A stretch of 64,000 bases of DNA, from positions 744,001-808,000 of the forward strand of contig NZ_FNTQ01000001.1 of the NCBI RefSeq assembly GCF_900105755.1. The letters are read 5' to 3'. The notes under the pieces were generated by a model that saw only the letters and a program-made list of their open reading frames with translations, was not told the origin of the DNA and ran no database searches. Shown here piece by piece: positions 42,475 to 50,692 of this stretch (within the stretch, counting starts at the first letter, position 1; every line of letters begins with the position of its first letter). Source of the DNA: Streptomyces sp. Ag109_O5-10 (lineage in GTDB: Bacteria; Actinomycetota; Actinomycetes; Streptomycetales; Streptomycetaceae). The translations under genes and the position numbers were made by a program.

Positions 42475-44553
42475 ATGAGTCCAGCCGAGGCCTCGGTGCC
42501 GGAGGGCCGGGAGCCCGTGCGCGGACCCGTGCGCCCGGGCGGGCTGCTGGACGTCCTGAACGTGGCCTCGGTCGTGCTGGACGCCAAGGGACGGATCGTG
42601 CTGTGGAGCCCGCAGGCCGAGGAGCTGTTCGGCTATTCGGCGCAGGAGGCGCTCGGCCAGTACGCGGCCCGGCTGATGGTGCACGAGCGCCACATCGAGC
42701 TGGTCGGCAAGCTGTTCGCGGACGTGATGAGCACCGGGCGGAGCTGGGCCGGCGGCTTCCCGATCCGCCACAAGGACGGCTCCACCCATGTGGTCGAGTT
42801 CCGCAACATGCGGCTCATGGACGACAACGGCGACGTGTTCGCGCTGGGTCTGGCGGCCGACCAGTCGACGGTGCGCCGGCTGGAGCAGGACGTCGCGCTG
42901 TCCGAACGGATCGTGCAGCAGTCGCCGATCGGTCTTGCCGTCTTCGACACCGACCTGCGCTTCATGTCGGTCAACCCGGCGATGGAGCGGATGAACGGGG
43001 TCCCGGCCGAGGAGCACGTCGGACGGACGATCCGCGAGGTACTGCCCGCGCTGGACGCCGACGCGCTGGAGTCGGCCTACCTGCGGGTGCTGCAGACCGG
43101 TGAGCCGGTCATCGACCAGTCCGCGGTGGGCCGAACACCGGCCGATCCGGACGTGGAGCACATCTGGTCCGTGTCGGTCTACCGGCTGGACGACGCGCTG
43201 GAGAACGTGCTGGGGGTGGCCACCTCGGTGGTGGACATCACCGAGCCGTACCGGGCCGGTGTCGAGGCCGAGAACGCGCGCCGCCGGCTGGCCGTGATCG
43301 CCGATGCCTCCACCCGTATCGGCACCACCCTGGACCTGGAGCGCACCGCCCGGGAGCTGGCCGACGTCGCCGTGCCGGAGCTGGCCGACGTGGCGGCCGT
43401 TCAGCTGCTGGACGCGGTGGTCGAGGGCCGCAGCGGCACCCTCGGGCCGGCCGAGCCCGCCGTGCTGCGGACCCTCGCCGTGCGCGCGGAGGAGAAGGCG
43501 GACGCGGTCCAGGCCGCAGACGCGCCGGGGGCGGTGGCCAGGTACGCGCCGGACCGGCTGGTCACGGCGTGCGTACGCACCGGGGAGTCGGTCGTCGTCC
43601 CGCGGGCCAAGGGCGAGCACCTGGCGCGGATCGCCCCCTCCCCCGAGGCCGCGGTGCTGCTGGACCGGGCCGGGGTGCACTCGTATCTGGCCGTGCCGCT
43701 CATCGCGCGCGGTGAGGTGCTGGGTGCCCTCGACCTCAAGCGCACCCGCAATCCGGCGTCCTTCGACGACGACGATCTGCTGCTGGCCCGGGAACTGGCG
43801 GCGCGCGCGGCCGTCCAGATCGACAACGCCCGCTGGTACGAGAACGCCCGCACCACCGCCCTGACCCTCCAGCGCAGCCTGCTGCCCGCACACCCCCGGC
43901 TCACCCCCGGCCTGGAGGTCTCCTCCCGCTACCAGCCGGCGGGCGCCACGGTCGAGGTGGGCGGCGACTGGTTCGACGTCATTCCGCTGGACGGCGGGCG
44001 AACCGCTCTCGTGGTGGGCGACGTGATGGGCAGCGGCATCAACGCTGCCGCGACGATGGGCCGGCTGCGCACCGCGACCACCACCCTGGCCGCACTGGGC
44101 CTCGACCCGGCGGTCCTCCTCGAACACCTGGACAAGACCACGTCGGGCCTCGACCACTCCATCGCGACCTGCGTCTACGCCGTGTACGACCCGCAACAGC
44201 GCCGGTGCCGGATCGCCAACGCCGGCCACCTGCCCCCGGCCCGGGTCCGCCCCGGCCGCCCGCCGGAACTCCTCGACCTGCCCACCGGGGTCCCGCTGGG
44301 CGTCGGCGGGGTCGCCTTCGCCACCACGTCCGTCGACTTCGAGCCCGGCGACGAGCTGGTGTTCTACACCGACGGCCTGGTGGAGACGCGCACGCACTCC
44401 CTGGACGAACGCCTCGACGAACTGCTGGCCCTGCTGGACGGCCCGGCCCGCCCGCTGGAGGAGGTCTGCGACCTGCTGCTGCGGGAACTGCACCACCCCG
44501 ACAACCACGACGACGTGGCACTGCTCATCGCGCGGGCCCGGGAACTGCCGTAG
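42475..44553 (+). CDS. PAS-PAS-GAF-SpoIIE serine phosphatase
   Basis: A 692-residue multi-domain signalling protein. PAS 1 (about residues 20-130; WSPQAEELFGYSAQEALGQY), PAS 2 (about 145-265; SPIGLAVFDTDLRFMSVNPA), GAF (about 275-455; ADASTRIGTTLDLERTAREL), then a PP2C-like SpoIIE domain (about 480-690) with GGDWFDVIPL, VGDVMGSGI and NHDDVALLI holding the metal-binding aspartates. There is no RsbW-type kinase domain and no membrane helix. It is predicted to dephosphorylate an anti-sigma-factor antagonist. Start ATG at 42475. No antagonist gene is nearby. Confidence 0.93.
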   Translation: MSPAEASVPEGREPVRGPVRPGGLLDVLNVASVVLDAKGRIVLWSPQAEELFGYSAQEALGQYAARLMVHERHIELVGKLFADVMSTGRSWAGGFPIRHKDGSTHVVEFRNMRLMDDNGDVFALGLAADQSTVRRLEQDVALSERIVQQSPIGLAVFDTDLRFMSVNPAMERMNGVPAEEHVGRTIREVLPALDADALESAYLRVLQTGEPVIDQSAVGRTPADPDVEHIWSVSVYRLDDALENVLGVATSVVDITEPYRAGVEAENARRRLAVIADASTRIGTTLDLERTARELADVAVPELADVAAVQLLDAVVEGRSGTLGPAEPAVLRTLAVRAEEKADAVQAADAPGAVARYAPDRLVTACVRTGESVVVPRAKGEHLARIAPSPEAAVLLDRAGVHSYLAVPLIARGEVLGALDLKRTRNPASFDDDDLLLARELAARAAVQIDNARWYENARTTALTLQRSLLPAHPRLTPGLEVSSRYQPAGATVEVGGDWFDVIPLDGGRTALVVGDVMGSGINAAATMGRLRTATTTLAALGLDPAVLLEHLDKTTSGLDHSIATCVYAVYDPQQRRCRIANAGHLPPARVRPGRPPELLDLPTGVPLGVGGVAFATTSVDFEPGDELVFYTDGLVETRTHSLDERLDELLALLDGPARPLEEVCDLLLRELHHPDNHDDVALLIARARELP

Positions 44554-44708
44554 CCGGGGACGCGCCGGATGCGGCCCCCTGCCCCGGTGCGGACGCATCG
44601 AATTCACAGGAACTGATTACCGGGTTCTTACCGGCGACCACCCACAATTGACAGAGAGGCACGCGTAGCGCGATGCCGCGTGCCGCCGTTCGCCGATGGG
44701 AGCGAGCC

Positions 44709-45458
44709 GTGACGCACGAACCGGAGCAGGAAAACCGCCGTGACGTCGACGGAACCAAACCGCCGATCCCGCCGATGCCCGACCACCCCCCGCAGGCCGC
44801 CGCCCCGGAGTGGGGCGCCCCGCCGGACGTCCTGTCGGGGCCGAGACAGGACCGGGAGCCGGGCGCGCCACTGCGCGACCGGTGGCGCCGCCAGTCCTTC
44901 CGCGTGCGCGCGGTGACCGTGGCGCTCGTCGCCGGGGCGCTCGCCCTGGGCGGCACCGTGGCGTTCGCCGCGGGCTCCGGCGGCGGCCCCGCCGTGTCCC
45001 CGGCCGTCTCCGGCGCATCGTCGGCGCCCTCCGCGCCGGACGGGCGCGGACCCGGGCACGGCTGCGGCATGGGCGGCATGGGTGTGCACGGCGAAGCGAC
45101 CGTCAAGGACCCGCACACCGGCAAGTACGTCGTGCGGATCTGGCAGCGGGGCACGGTCGAGAACGTGGACGGTGACCAGGTCACGGTGCAGAGCGACGAC
45201 GGCACGGCCTGGACGTGGACCGTGGGCTCGAACGTCAAGGTGCGGGGCGATTCCGACACGCTGAAGAAGGACGCGAAAGCCTTCCTGATCGGCACCCACG
45301 GCGCCGACGGCAAGCGGACCGCGTCCGGCGCGTTCTCGGGCGACTTCGCCGGCATGGGCCCCCGCGGCGGCATGCACGACCACGGCGGCCCGTGGCACCA
45401 CCGCCCCGGCGACCGCACACCGTCACCGAACGCGTCGGGGAACGGAGCCACCACCTGA
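44709..45458 (+). CDS. Single-pass membrane protein with DUF5666-like domain
   Basis: A 249-residue protein. The N-terminal half is Pro-rich and cytoplasmic, with one membrane helix at about residues 68-90 (VTVALVAGALALGGTVAFAA). Outside, a Gly/Met/His-rich stretch (GHGCGMGGMGVHGE) precedes a small beta domain of the DUF5666 type (GTVENVDGDQVTVQSDDGTA, SNVKVRG) and a second His/Gly-rich tail. The His/Met segments could bind metal, but this is only suggestive. GTG start at 44709 after GGGAG. It is located after the SpoIIE phosphatase gene with a 155-bp gap. Confidence 0.8.
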   Translation: MTHEPEQENRRDVDGTKPPIPPMPDHPPQAAAPEWGAPPDVLSGPRQDREPGAPLRDRWRRQSFRVRAVTVALVAGALALGGTVAFAAGSGGGPAVSPAVSGASSAPSAPDGRGPGHGCGMGGMGVHGEATVKDPHTGKYVVRIWQRGTVENVDGDQVTVQSDDGTAWTWTVGSNVKVRGDSDTLKKDAKAFLIGTHGADGKRTASGAFSGDFAGMGPRGGMHDHGGPWHHRPGDRTPSPNASGNGATT

Positions 45459-45474
45459 GCCGCTACCGTCGGGC

Positions 45475-45557
45475 AGCGCCCCCTGAACCGCTACAGCCGG
45501 GCAGCGCCCCCTGGGCCGCCACGGCCGGGCCGCGCCCCCTGGGCCGCCACGGCTGCG
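45475..45557. repeat. 28-bp imperfect tandem repeats
   Basis: Three units (45475-45502, 45503-45530, 45531-45557) share the core GCGCCCCCTG followed by CCGC-x-AC-GC-GGGC; a partial copy precedes them. They lie just after the DUF5666 gene and no coding role is apparent. Confidence 0.8.
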
Positions 45558-45587
45558 TAGCGGCCCCTCCTCGTCCCCTGCGGCCGG

Positions 45588-45634
45588 CCCGCGCCCCTAA
45601 GGGGCGCGGGGAACTGCGCGACCAGCCACGACGG
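45588..45634. repeat. Streptomyces dispersed intergenic repeat with hairpin
   Basis: An 11-bp perfect stem, CCCGCGCCCCT / AGGGGCGCGGG (45588-45598 and 45600-45610, one-base loop), is followed by GAACTGCGCGACCAGCC and ACGACGGCGC. I recognise this as a sequence recurring in intergenic regions of many Streptomyces genomes. It could also stop transcription of the DUF5666 gene. Confidence 0.7.
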
Positions 45635-45680
45635 CGCCGCACACGGCAGACCGGAGACCGCAGACGACAGACGACAGACG

Positions 45681-45715
45681 GCAGACCGCAGACCGCAGAC
45701 CGCAGACCGCAGATC
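45681..45715. repeat. 7-bp tandem repeat
   Basis: GCAGACC is repeated four times exactly and a fifth time with one change; CAGACGA units precede it (45661-45680). It is a simple-sequence tract ending 39 bases before the methyltransferase stop codon. Confidence 0.9.
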
Positions 45716-45753
45716 AAGGCCCTTCGAGCAGATCGCGGCACCCGGCGCAGCGT

Positions 45754-46545
45754 CTAGTCGGCGCGCACGCCGATCACGACGTTCGCGTACAGCTCGTCGG
45801 AGACCGCGAGCCGGGTGGCGAGTCCGGCGCGCCGGAAGGTGCGGACGGCGTCATCGGCCTGGTGCTCGCTCGTCTCCACCAGGACGCAACCGCCGGGCGC
45901 CAGCCACTCGCGGGCTCCCGCGGCGACCCTGCGCAGTACGTCGAGTCCGTCGCCGCCGCCGTCGAGGGCGACCAGCGGCTCGTGCTCACGGGCCTCGGCG
46001 GGCAGCAGTCCCACCTCGCCGCTGGGGACATAGGGCACGTTGGCGGCGAGGATGCCGGTCCGCCCTCGCAGAGCCGCGGGCAGGGCCTCGAACAGGTCGC
46101 CGGTGTGGGCGTGGCCTCCGTAGGGGGCGATGTTGCGGCGGGCGCAGGCGACCGCGGCCGGGTCGATGTCGGCGGCGTGCAGTTCGGCGTCCCGGAGCGC
46201 GGCGGCGAGGGCCGCGCCGACCGCGCCGGAGCCGCAGCACAGGTCGACGACGACGGACGCGCCGGGCGCCTGGGCGAGGGCCTGGTCGACGAGGAACTCG
46301 GTACGGCGACGGGGCACGAACACGCCGGGCTCCACCAGGATGCGCAGCCCGTGGAACTCCGCCCAGCCGAGGACGTGTTCGAGGGGCTGTCCGGCGGCTC
46401 GCCGGTCCACCATGGCGGCCAGCTCGTCCGGGGTGCGGGCGGTGGCGAGGATCAGCTCCGCCTCGTCCTCGGCGAAGACGCAGCCGGCGGTGCGCAGCGC
46501 GGAGACGACGGCGGCGGTGGTGTCGGAATCGGAGAGTGAGGTCAT
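45754..46545 (-). CDS. PrmC/HemK-related methyltransferase of unknown substrate
   Basis: A 263-residue class I methyltransferase. An N-terminal helical domain (about residues 1-75) is followed by the SAM site VVDLCCGSGAVGAALAAAL (about 97-115), the acidic loop HAADIDPAAVACARRN and the active-site motif NVPYVPS. True PrmC has NPPY; the V in the second position marks the related group with unassigned protein-glutamine substrate. GTG-rich coding; the start chosen is the ATG at 46545. It is probably monocistronic. Confidence 0.88.
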   Translation of the reverse strand: MTSLSDSDTTAAVVSALRTAGCVFAEDEAELILATARTPDELAAMVDRRAAGQPLEHVLGWAEFHGLRILVEPGVFVPRRRTEFLVDQALAQAPGASVVVDLCCGSGAVGAALAAALRDAELHAADIDPAAVACARRNIAPYGGHAHTGDLFEALPAALRGRTGILAANVPYVPSGEVGLLPAEAREHEPLVALDGGGDGLDVLRRVAAGAREWLAPGGCVLVETSEHQADDAVRTFRRAGLATRLAVSDELYANVVIGVRAD

Positions 46546-46646
46546 CACCGGGGAGCCTATCCGGGGCCGGGCGCATCGGTCAGACGCTTTACCGCCTGGC
46601 CGGTGGGCCGCCCTGCCGACGGTCCGCCGGCCGGGCGGCCTGCCGG

Positions 46647-47702
46647 TCAGACGCCGACCGTCTCCTCGGCCTCCTCCTCGGCTGCCGCCATCTCGTCGGC
46701 CAGTCCGGCGGGAAACTGCGGTACGACGACGGCGGCGTCCGGCGCCGCCTTGGCCCGCTCGTGGACCGCCGCGATCGCCGTGACCGTGAGGCCGGCCAGC
46801 AGCCAGACCGCGAGGGTCCACACGTTGCGGCTCAGGCCGTCGCTGCCGAAGTAGAGCAGGCTGCGGACGCCCTCGACGAAGCCGGCGCCGTTCCAGAAGG
46901 CGTGCAGGGTGCCGAAGAAGCCGTTCTGCAGCTCGGGGCGGAACAACCCGCCGGAGCTGGTGAAGTTGAGCATCACGAAGAGCACCATCATGGTCAGCGT
47001 GGTCCACCGCTTGAGGAAGGTGTGCAGGCCGACGCCGACGAGGAGGATGCCGGCGGAGTAGAGCCAGGCCATGCCCCAGACCTCGGCCAGGTCGTGCTGG
47101 GCGAGGTGGAAGACCGGTCCGGCGAGGAACGTGCCGATGCCGCCGACGACGGCCGAGACGCCGAGCGCGAGCAGCGCGCGTATCCGCATGGGGAGCGCCG
47201 CGCCGGCCGCGCCGAGGGCGGCGACGGAGGCGTAGGAGCCGATGCTCACGGCGATGAGCAGGAAGAAGAGGCCCTGTCCTGTGGGGTCGTCGGCGACCGG
47301 CCTGGCGACGTCGGTGACCTTGAGGGCGACGCCCTCCTTGGCGGCGACCGTGGTGAAGACCTGCTCGACGGCCGTGGCGCCGGTGTCCGAGGCGGCGATC
47401 GCGACGATCAGCTCCGGGGCCTTGGCGCTCGGCACGTAGGCGCCGGTCACGGTACGGGACCTCAGCAGGCCGACGGCCGCCGCGCGGGTGGGCACGGTTC
47501 GGACGTCGAGCTTGTCGCCTGCGGTGTCCTTGATGGTCTGCGCCAACACCTTCGCTCGCGGTCCGGCACCGACGACGGCCACCGGCATGTGGTTCGGCTC
47601 CGGGTGGACGAACGCGCCCATGTAGGCGAGCCCCATGCCCAGGCACATCAGCAGCGGGGTGATCAGGTGCGTGAGTACATGGCGCAGCGCCGGCGACCTC
47701 AT
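46647..47702 (-). CDS. ABC-2/YhgE-like membrane protein
   Basis: A 351-residue membrane protein. Helix 1 is at about residues 8-30, then an extracellular domain of about 130 residues (residues about 38-165), then five to six helices (about 148-330) with FVMLNFTSSGGLFRPELQN between helices, a pattern seen in ABC-2-type and YhgE/Pip exporters. It lacks an ATPase domain, and no ATPase gene is adjacent. It is divergent from a MarR regulator with two shared operators, so it probably exports a compound that the regulator senses (inference). Start ATG at 47702 after GGAGGT. Confidence 0.8.
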   Translation of the reverse strand: MRSPALRHVLTHLITPLLMCLGMGLAYMGAFVHPEPNHMPVAVVGAGPRAKVLAQTIKDTAGDKLDVRTVPTRAAAVGLLRSRTVTGAYVPSAKAPELIVAIAASDTGATAVEQVFTTVAAKEGVALKVTDVARPVADDPTGQGLFFLLIAVSIGSYASVAALGAAGAALPMRIRALLALGVSAVVGGIGTFLAGPVFHLAQHDLAEVWGMAWLYSAGILLVGVGLHTFLKRWTTLTMMVLFVMLNFTSSGGLFRPELQNGFFGTLHAFWNGAGFVEGVRSLLYFGSDGLSRNVWTLAVWLLAGLTVTAIAAVHERAKAAPDAAVVVPQFPAGLADEMAAAEEEAEETVGV

Positions 47703-47735
47703 CGCGTACGACCTCCAGAACCTTCCGGCCAAATT

Positions 47736-47752
47736 AGTTGGCTTATACAACT
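47736..47752. promoter_or_regulatory. MarR operator, upstream copy
   Basis: AGTTGGCTTATACAACT follows the same 7-3-7 palindrome plan as the site 25 bp away, with two mismatches in the left arm. It lies next to the membrane-protein start. Confidence 0.65.
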
Positions 47753-47760
47753 CACAGTCA

Positions 47761-47777
47761 AGTTGTACTATACAACT
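47761..47777. promoter_or_regulatory. MarR operator, perfect copy
   Basis: AGTTGTACTATACAACT has perfect 7-bp arms around CTA in an AT-rich patch of the divergent promoter. It fits a MarR-family site controlling both genes. Confidence 0.75.
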
Positions 47778-47800
47778 AGATCGTCGGAGGAGGTATCCCC

Positions 47801-47848
47801 GTGAGGGCGTTGCTGTGGAGGGCGCGGCCGTCGAAGGTGTTCCCGTGA
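47801..47848 (+). CDS. Possible 15-residue leader ORF coupled to the MarR gene
   Basis: A GTG at 47801 sits 7 bases after a very strong GGAGGAGG (47786-47793) and opens a frame encoding MRALLWRARPSKVFP, whose TGA overlaps the GTG start of the MarR gene as GTGA. The strong ribosome site therefore serves this short frame, not the regulator directly. It may be a translational-coupling leader; alternatively a one-base error or frameshift separates it from a longer regulator. Confidence 0.45.
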   Translation: MRALLWRARPSKVFP

Positions 47849-48288
47849 CGACGGCGGAGACGGCGGTGGAGACCATCCAGCGCGAGATGACGGCGTTCGC
47901 GCGCCGGGCCCGGGCGTCGGCCGGGCGCATGCACCCCGAACTGTCGCTGGTGTCGTACACGCTGCTCGGGCACCTGGAGGAGCGCGGCGGCTGCCGGGCC
48001 ACCGACCTGGCCGCGCACTACGCGCTGGACAAGTCGACGGTCAGCCGGCAGGTGGCGGCACTGGAGCGGGCGGGGCTGATCGAGCGGCGCCTGGACCCGG
48101 AGGACCACCGGGTCCAGGTACTGCACCTGACGGATGCGGGAGAGGAGATCCTGGCCCAGGTCACGCGCAGCCGCCGGGCCGCCTTCCAGGAGCGGCTGGC
48201 GGACTGGCCGGAGGCGGACCTGATCAGGTTCGCCGCATACCTGGAGCGCTACAACGCCGGCACCCCGGCCGGTTCCGCCGACGACTGA
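47845..48288 (+). CDS. MarR-family transcriptional regulator
   Basis: A 147-residue winged-helix regulator: dimer helices at both ends, recognition region about residues 50-85 (GCRATDLAAHYALDKSTVSR then QVAALERAGLIERR) and wing DPEDHRVQVLHLTDAG. The GTG at 47845 is chosen because it overlaps the upstream short frame; GTG at 47815 is in frame too but has no ribosome site. The two palindromes in the divergent promoter are the likely targets. The 3' end overlaps the convergent acetyltransferase gene by 40 bases. Confidence 0.9.
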   Translation: MTTAETAVETIQREMTAFARRARASAGRMHPELSLVSYTLLGHLEERGGCRATDLAAHYALDKSTVSRQVAALERAGLIERRLDPEDHRVQVLHLTDAGEEILAQVTRSRRAAFQERLADWPEADLIRFAAYLERYNAGTPAGSADD

Positions 48289-48998
48289 CCGAGCGGCTCC
48301 GGCACCCTGGCCGCGATGAAGGCGGTACGGCGGCGCAGGCGGAAGCCGAGCGACTCGTACAGCCGGATCGCGGTGGTGTTCTCGGCGCCGGTGTGCAGGA
48401 AGGGCGTCTCGCCGCGTTCCCGGATGCCGTGCGCGACCGCGCGGATCAGCCGGGTCGCGAGGCCCTCGCCGCGGTGGGCGGGGTCGGTGCAGACCGCGCT
48501 GATCTCGGTCCAGCCCGGCGGGTGCAGCCGCTCCCCTGCCATCGCGATCAGCCTGCCGTCCCGGCGGATGCCCAGGTAGGTGCCGAGCTCGATGGTGCGG
48601 GGCAGGAACGGGCCGGGGCGGGTGCGCTCGATCAGGTCGAGGATCTCGGGTACGTCGGCCGGTCCGAGCCGGACCGCGGACGGTTCCGGGACGGCGTCCA
48701 TGCCCTCGTCCACCAGTTGCACCCCCGCGATGTTCATCGTGAGCTCCCAGCCCTCCGGGAGTGCACCGCGGTAGCCGGGCAGCGGGACCTCCGTGCCGGG
48801 GCCGGCCAGGGCGGCGAGGTCCGCCCAGTCGTCGGCGCCGGGATCGTCGGGCAGCGCCAGCCATGGGGAGACGTCGACCGGATAGCGCAGGATCCGGCCG
48901 CGCCGCTCGGCGAACCGGGCGTGCGGGCCGGTGAGCGAGGCGCGGGCCGGATTGTCCAGGACGTGCGGAGCGCCCTCGCGGCCCTGCGGGACGCTCAT
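48249..48998 (-). CDS. GNAT-family N-acetyltransferase
   Basis: A 249-residue protein. The N-terminal 100 residues contain a degenerate region; the GNAT domain is at about residues 105-235 with the acetyl-CoA loop AHRGEGLATRLIRAVAHGI (about 175-193) and the terminal strand ENTTAIRLYESLGFRLRR. The substrate is unknown. The ATG overlaps the oxidoreductase stop as ATGA, so the two are translationally coupled. The 3' end overlaps the MarR gene on the other strand by 40 bp. Confidence 0.9.
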   Translation of the reverse strand: MSVPQGREGAPHVLDNPARASLTGPHARFAERRGRILRYPVDVSPWLALPDDPGADDWADLAALAGPGTEVPLPGYRGALPEGWELTMNIAGVQLVDEGMDAVPEPSAVRLGPADVPEILDLIERTRPGPFLPRTIELGTYLGIRRDGRLIAMAGERLHPPGWTEISAVCTDPAHRGEGLATRLIRAVAHGIRERGETPFLHTGAENTTAIRLYESLGFRLRRRTAFIAARVPEPLGQSSAEPAGVPAL

Positions 48999-49918
48999 AT
49001 GCCGACCTCGATCACGATCTTGCCGAGGGCGTGTCCCTCCTCGACGGCGCGCAGCGCCTCGTCGGCCCTGTCCAGCGGGAAGGTCCGCGAGACATGCGGG
49101 TCGAGTTCGCCGGCCACGACGAGCTCGGCCACCTCGTCCAGGACGGCGGCGGTGCGCGCGCGTGCCACCCGGGCCCCGCCCAGGGCGGCCACCGCGTCCG
49201 GCGCGGCACCCGCGGTGATCAGCTTGGTGCGGTCGGCGAGCAGGCCGGCCGCCTCCGCGAGCACCTCGCCGCCGACCAGGTCGTAGACGCCGTCCACGCC
49301 GCCGGGCACGACGGCCCGCACCCGCTCGGCCAGGCCGGGGCCGGAGGCCACGTGCAGGGCGCCCAGCGACTCGACGAGGTCCTTCTTGGCCTCGCTCGCC
49401 ACACCGACCACCCGCAGGCCCCGGGCGTGCGCGATCTGCAGGACCGCCGCGCCGACCCCGCCGCCCGCGCCGGTGACCAGCAGGGTCGCGCCCTCGGGCA
49501 GGTCGAGCTGGCGCACGCCGTCGTAGGCGGTGGCCCCTGCGACCGGCAGGGTGGCGGCGTCGGCGAAGGACAGTGAGGCGGGCTTGTGCGCCGTCACGGA
49601 CGCCGCCAGCAGGGCGTACTCGGCGAACGCGCCGCCGGAGGTGTTGCCGAAGACCTCGTCGCCGACCGCGAAGCCGGTGACACCCTCACCGATCGCCTCG
49701 ACCACACCCGCGGCCTCGCTGCCGAGGACGACCGGGAAGCGTGCCTCCCCCTCGCCGGGGCGGCGGAAGCCGCCCCGCAGCTTCCAGTCGACGGGGTTGA
49801 CCCCCGCCGCGCGGACCGCGATCAGCAGTTCACCGGGGCCGGGAACGGGCCGGTCCAGCTCGGCGAATGCCTCGGTCTCGGGCCCGCCGTGCCTGGTGTA
49901 GACGTACGCCTTGGGCAT
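48995..49918 (-). CDS. NADPH:quinone oxidoreductase-like protein (zinc-free MDR)
   Basis: A 307-residue medium-chain reductase of the quinone oxidoreductase branch. It begins KAYVYTRHGGPE, has AAGVNPVDWKLRGGF and the NADPH fold TGAGGGVGAAVLQIAHARG (about residues 150-168). The structural and catalytic zinc cysteines of alcohol dehydrogenases are absent. It reduces quinones or enones with NADPH (family knowledge). Start ATG at 49918. It is first in a two-gene unit with the acetyltransferase. Confidence 0.9.
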   Translation of the reverse strand: MPKAYVYTRHGGPETEAFAELDRPVPGPGELLIAVRAAGVNPVDWKLRGGFRRPGEGEARFPVVLGSEAAGVVEAIGEGVTGFAVGDEVFGNTSGGAFAEYALLAASVTAHKPASLSFADAATLPVAGATAYDGVRQLDLPEGATLLVTGAGGGVGAAVLQIAHARGLRVVGVASEAKKDLVESLGALHVASGPGLAERVRAVVPGGVDGVYDLVGGEVLAEAAGLLADRTKLITAGAAPDAVAALGGARVARARTAAVLDEVAELVVAGELDPHVSRTFPLDRADEALRAVEEGHALGKIVIEVGI

Positions 49919-50086
49919 CGTTTTCCTCGCTCTCTGGTGCTGTCGCCGGTGTCCCGGCAGCGGCACTCAGCGGCAAGGATCAGCGCTCGGCGGCTATTCC
50001 CGCATCCGCGGATCGTTCATACGGCCGCAATGATCGGCGGCCTGACCTGGGCGGGAGCACCCGACCGGACACCGTACGGTGGACGC

Positions 50087-50692
50087 ATGAACGTCACCCG
50101 AGGCTTCGTCGGCCGCCCCCGAGTCCACAACGCCGGACTGCCGCCCGGCCAGTACGACGCGGGCGAGGACTGGCCGGTGCTCTCCGCCGAGGTGACACCG
50201 GAACTCGCGCCCGCCGACTGGTCGTTCCGCGTCGACGGCCTGGTGGCCGAGCCCCGCACCTGGGACTGGGACGCGGCGCAGGCGCTCCCCGCGTCGGCCT
50301 ACGAGGGTGACATCCACTGCGTGACCAGTTGGTCGAAGTTCGGGGTGCGGTTCGGCGGCGTCTCGCTCGACGCGTTCTTCGATGTGGTGCGCCCCCATGG
50401 GTCCGCCACACATGCCGTCGCCTACTCGCACACGGGGTACACCGCCAACCTGCCACTCGCGGACCTCACCGGCGGCCGGGCGTGGATCGCCTTCGACTAC
50501 GAGGGCGAACCGCTGCCCGCCGAGCACGGCGGCCCGGCGCGGCTGCTGGTGCCCCATCTGTACTTCTGGAAGAGCGCCAAGTGGATCGCCGGCCTCACCC
50601 TCCTCGACCACGACGAGCCCGGGTTCTGGGAGCGCAACGGCTACCACGCGCGGGGCAACCCGTGGCAGGAGCAGAGGTACGCCGGTGACTGA
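50087..50692 (+). CDS. Sulfite-oxidase-like molybdopterin oxidoreductase
   Basis: A 201-residue protein with only the molybdenum-cofactor domain of sulfite oxidase type. The cofactor-ligand cysteine is in DIHCVTSWSKFGVRFGGV (about residues 78-95); SHTGYTANLPL and PHLYFWKSAKWI are also conserved. There is no signal peptide and no haem or dimerisation domain, unlike plant or animal enzymes. It is followed by an overlapping flavin reductase gene that probably supplies or accepts electrons. The substrate is unknown; methionine sulfoxide or a sulfur compound is possible. Start ATG at 50087. Confidence 0.9.
   Translation: MNVTRGFVGRPRVHNAGLPPGQYDAGEDWPVLSAEVTPELAPADWSFRVDGLVAEPRTWDWDAAQALPASAYEGDIHCVTSWSKFGVRFGGVSLDAFFDVVRPHGSATHAVAYSHTGYTANLPLADLTGGRAWIAFDYEGEPLPAEHGGPARLLVPHLYFWKSAKWIAGLTLLDHDEPGFWERNGYHARGNPWQEQRYAGD

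Noticed and set aside
44647..44680. TTGACA promoter before the DUF5666 gene
   Set aside because: TTGACA is present at 44647 but no acceptable -10 lies at 16-18 bases; not strong enough to list.
45661..45715. CRISPR or regulatory repeats
   Set aside because: It is a simple 7-bp microsatellite without dyad symmetry.
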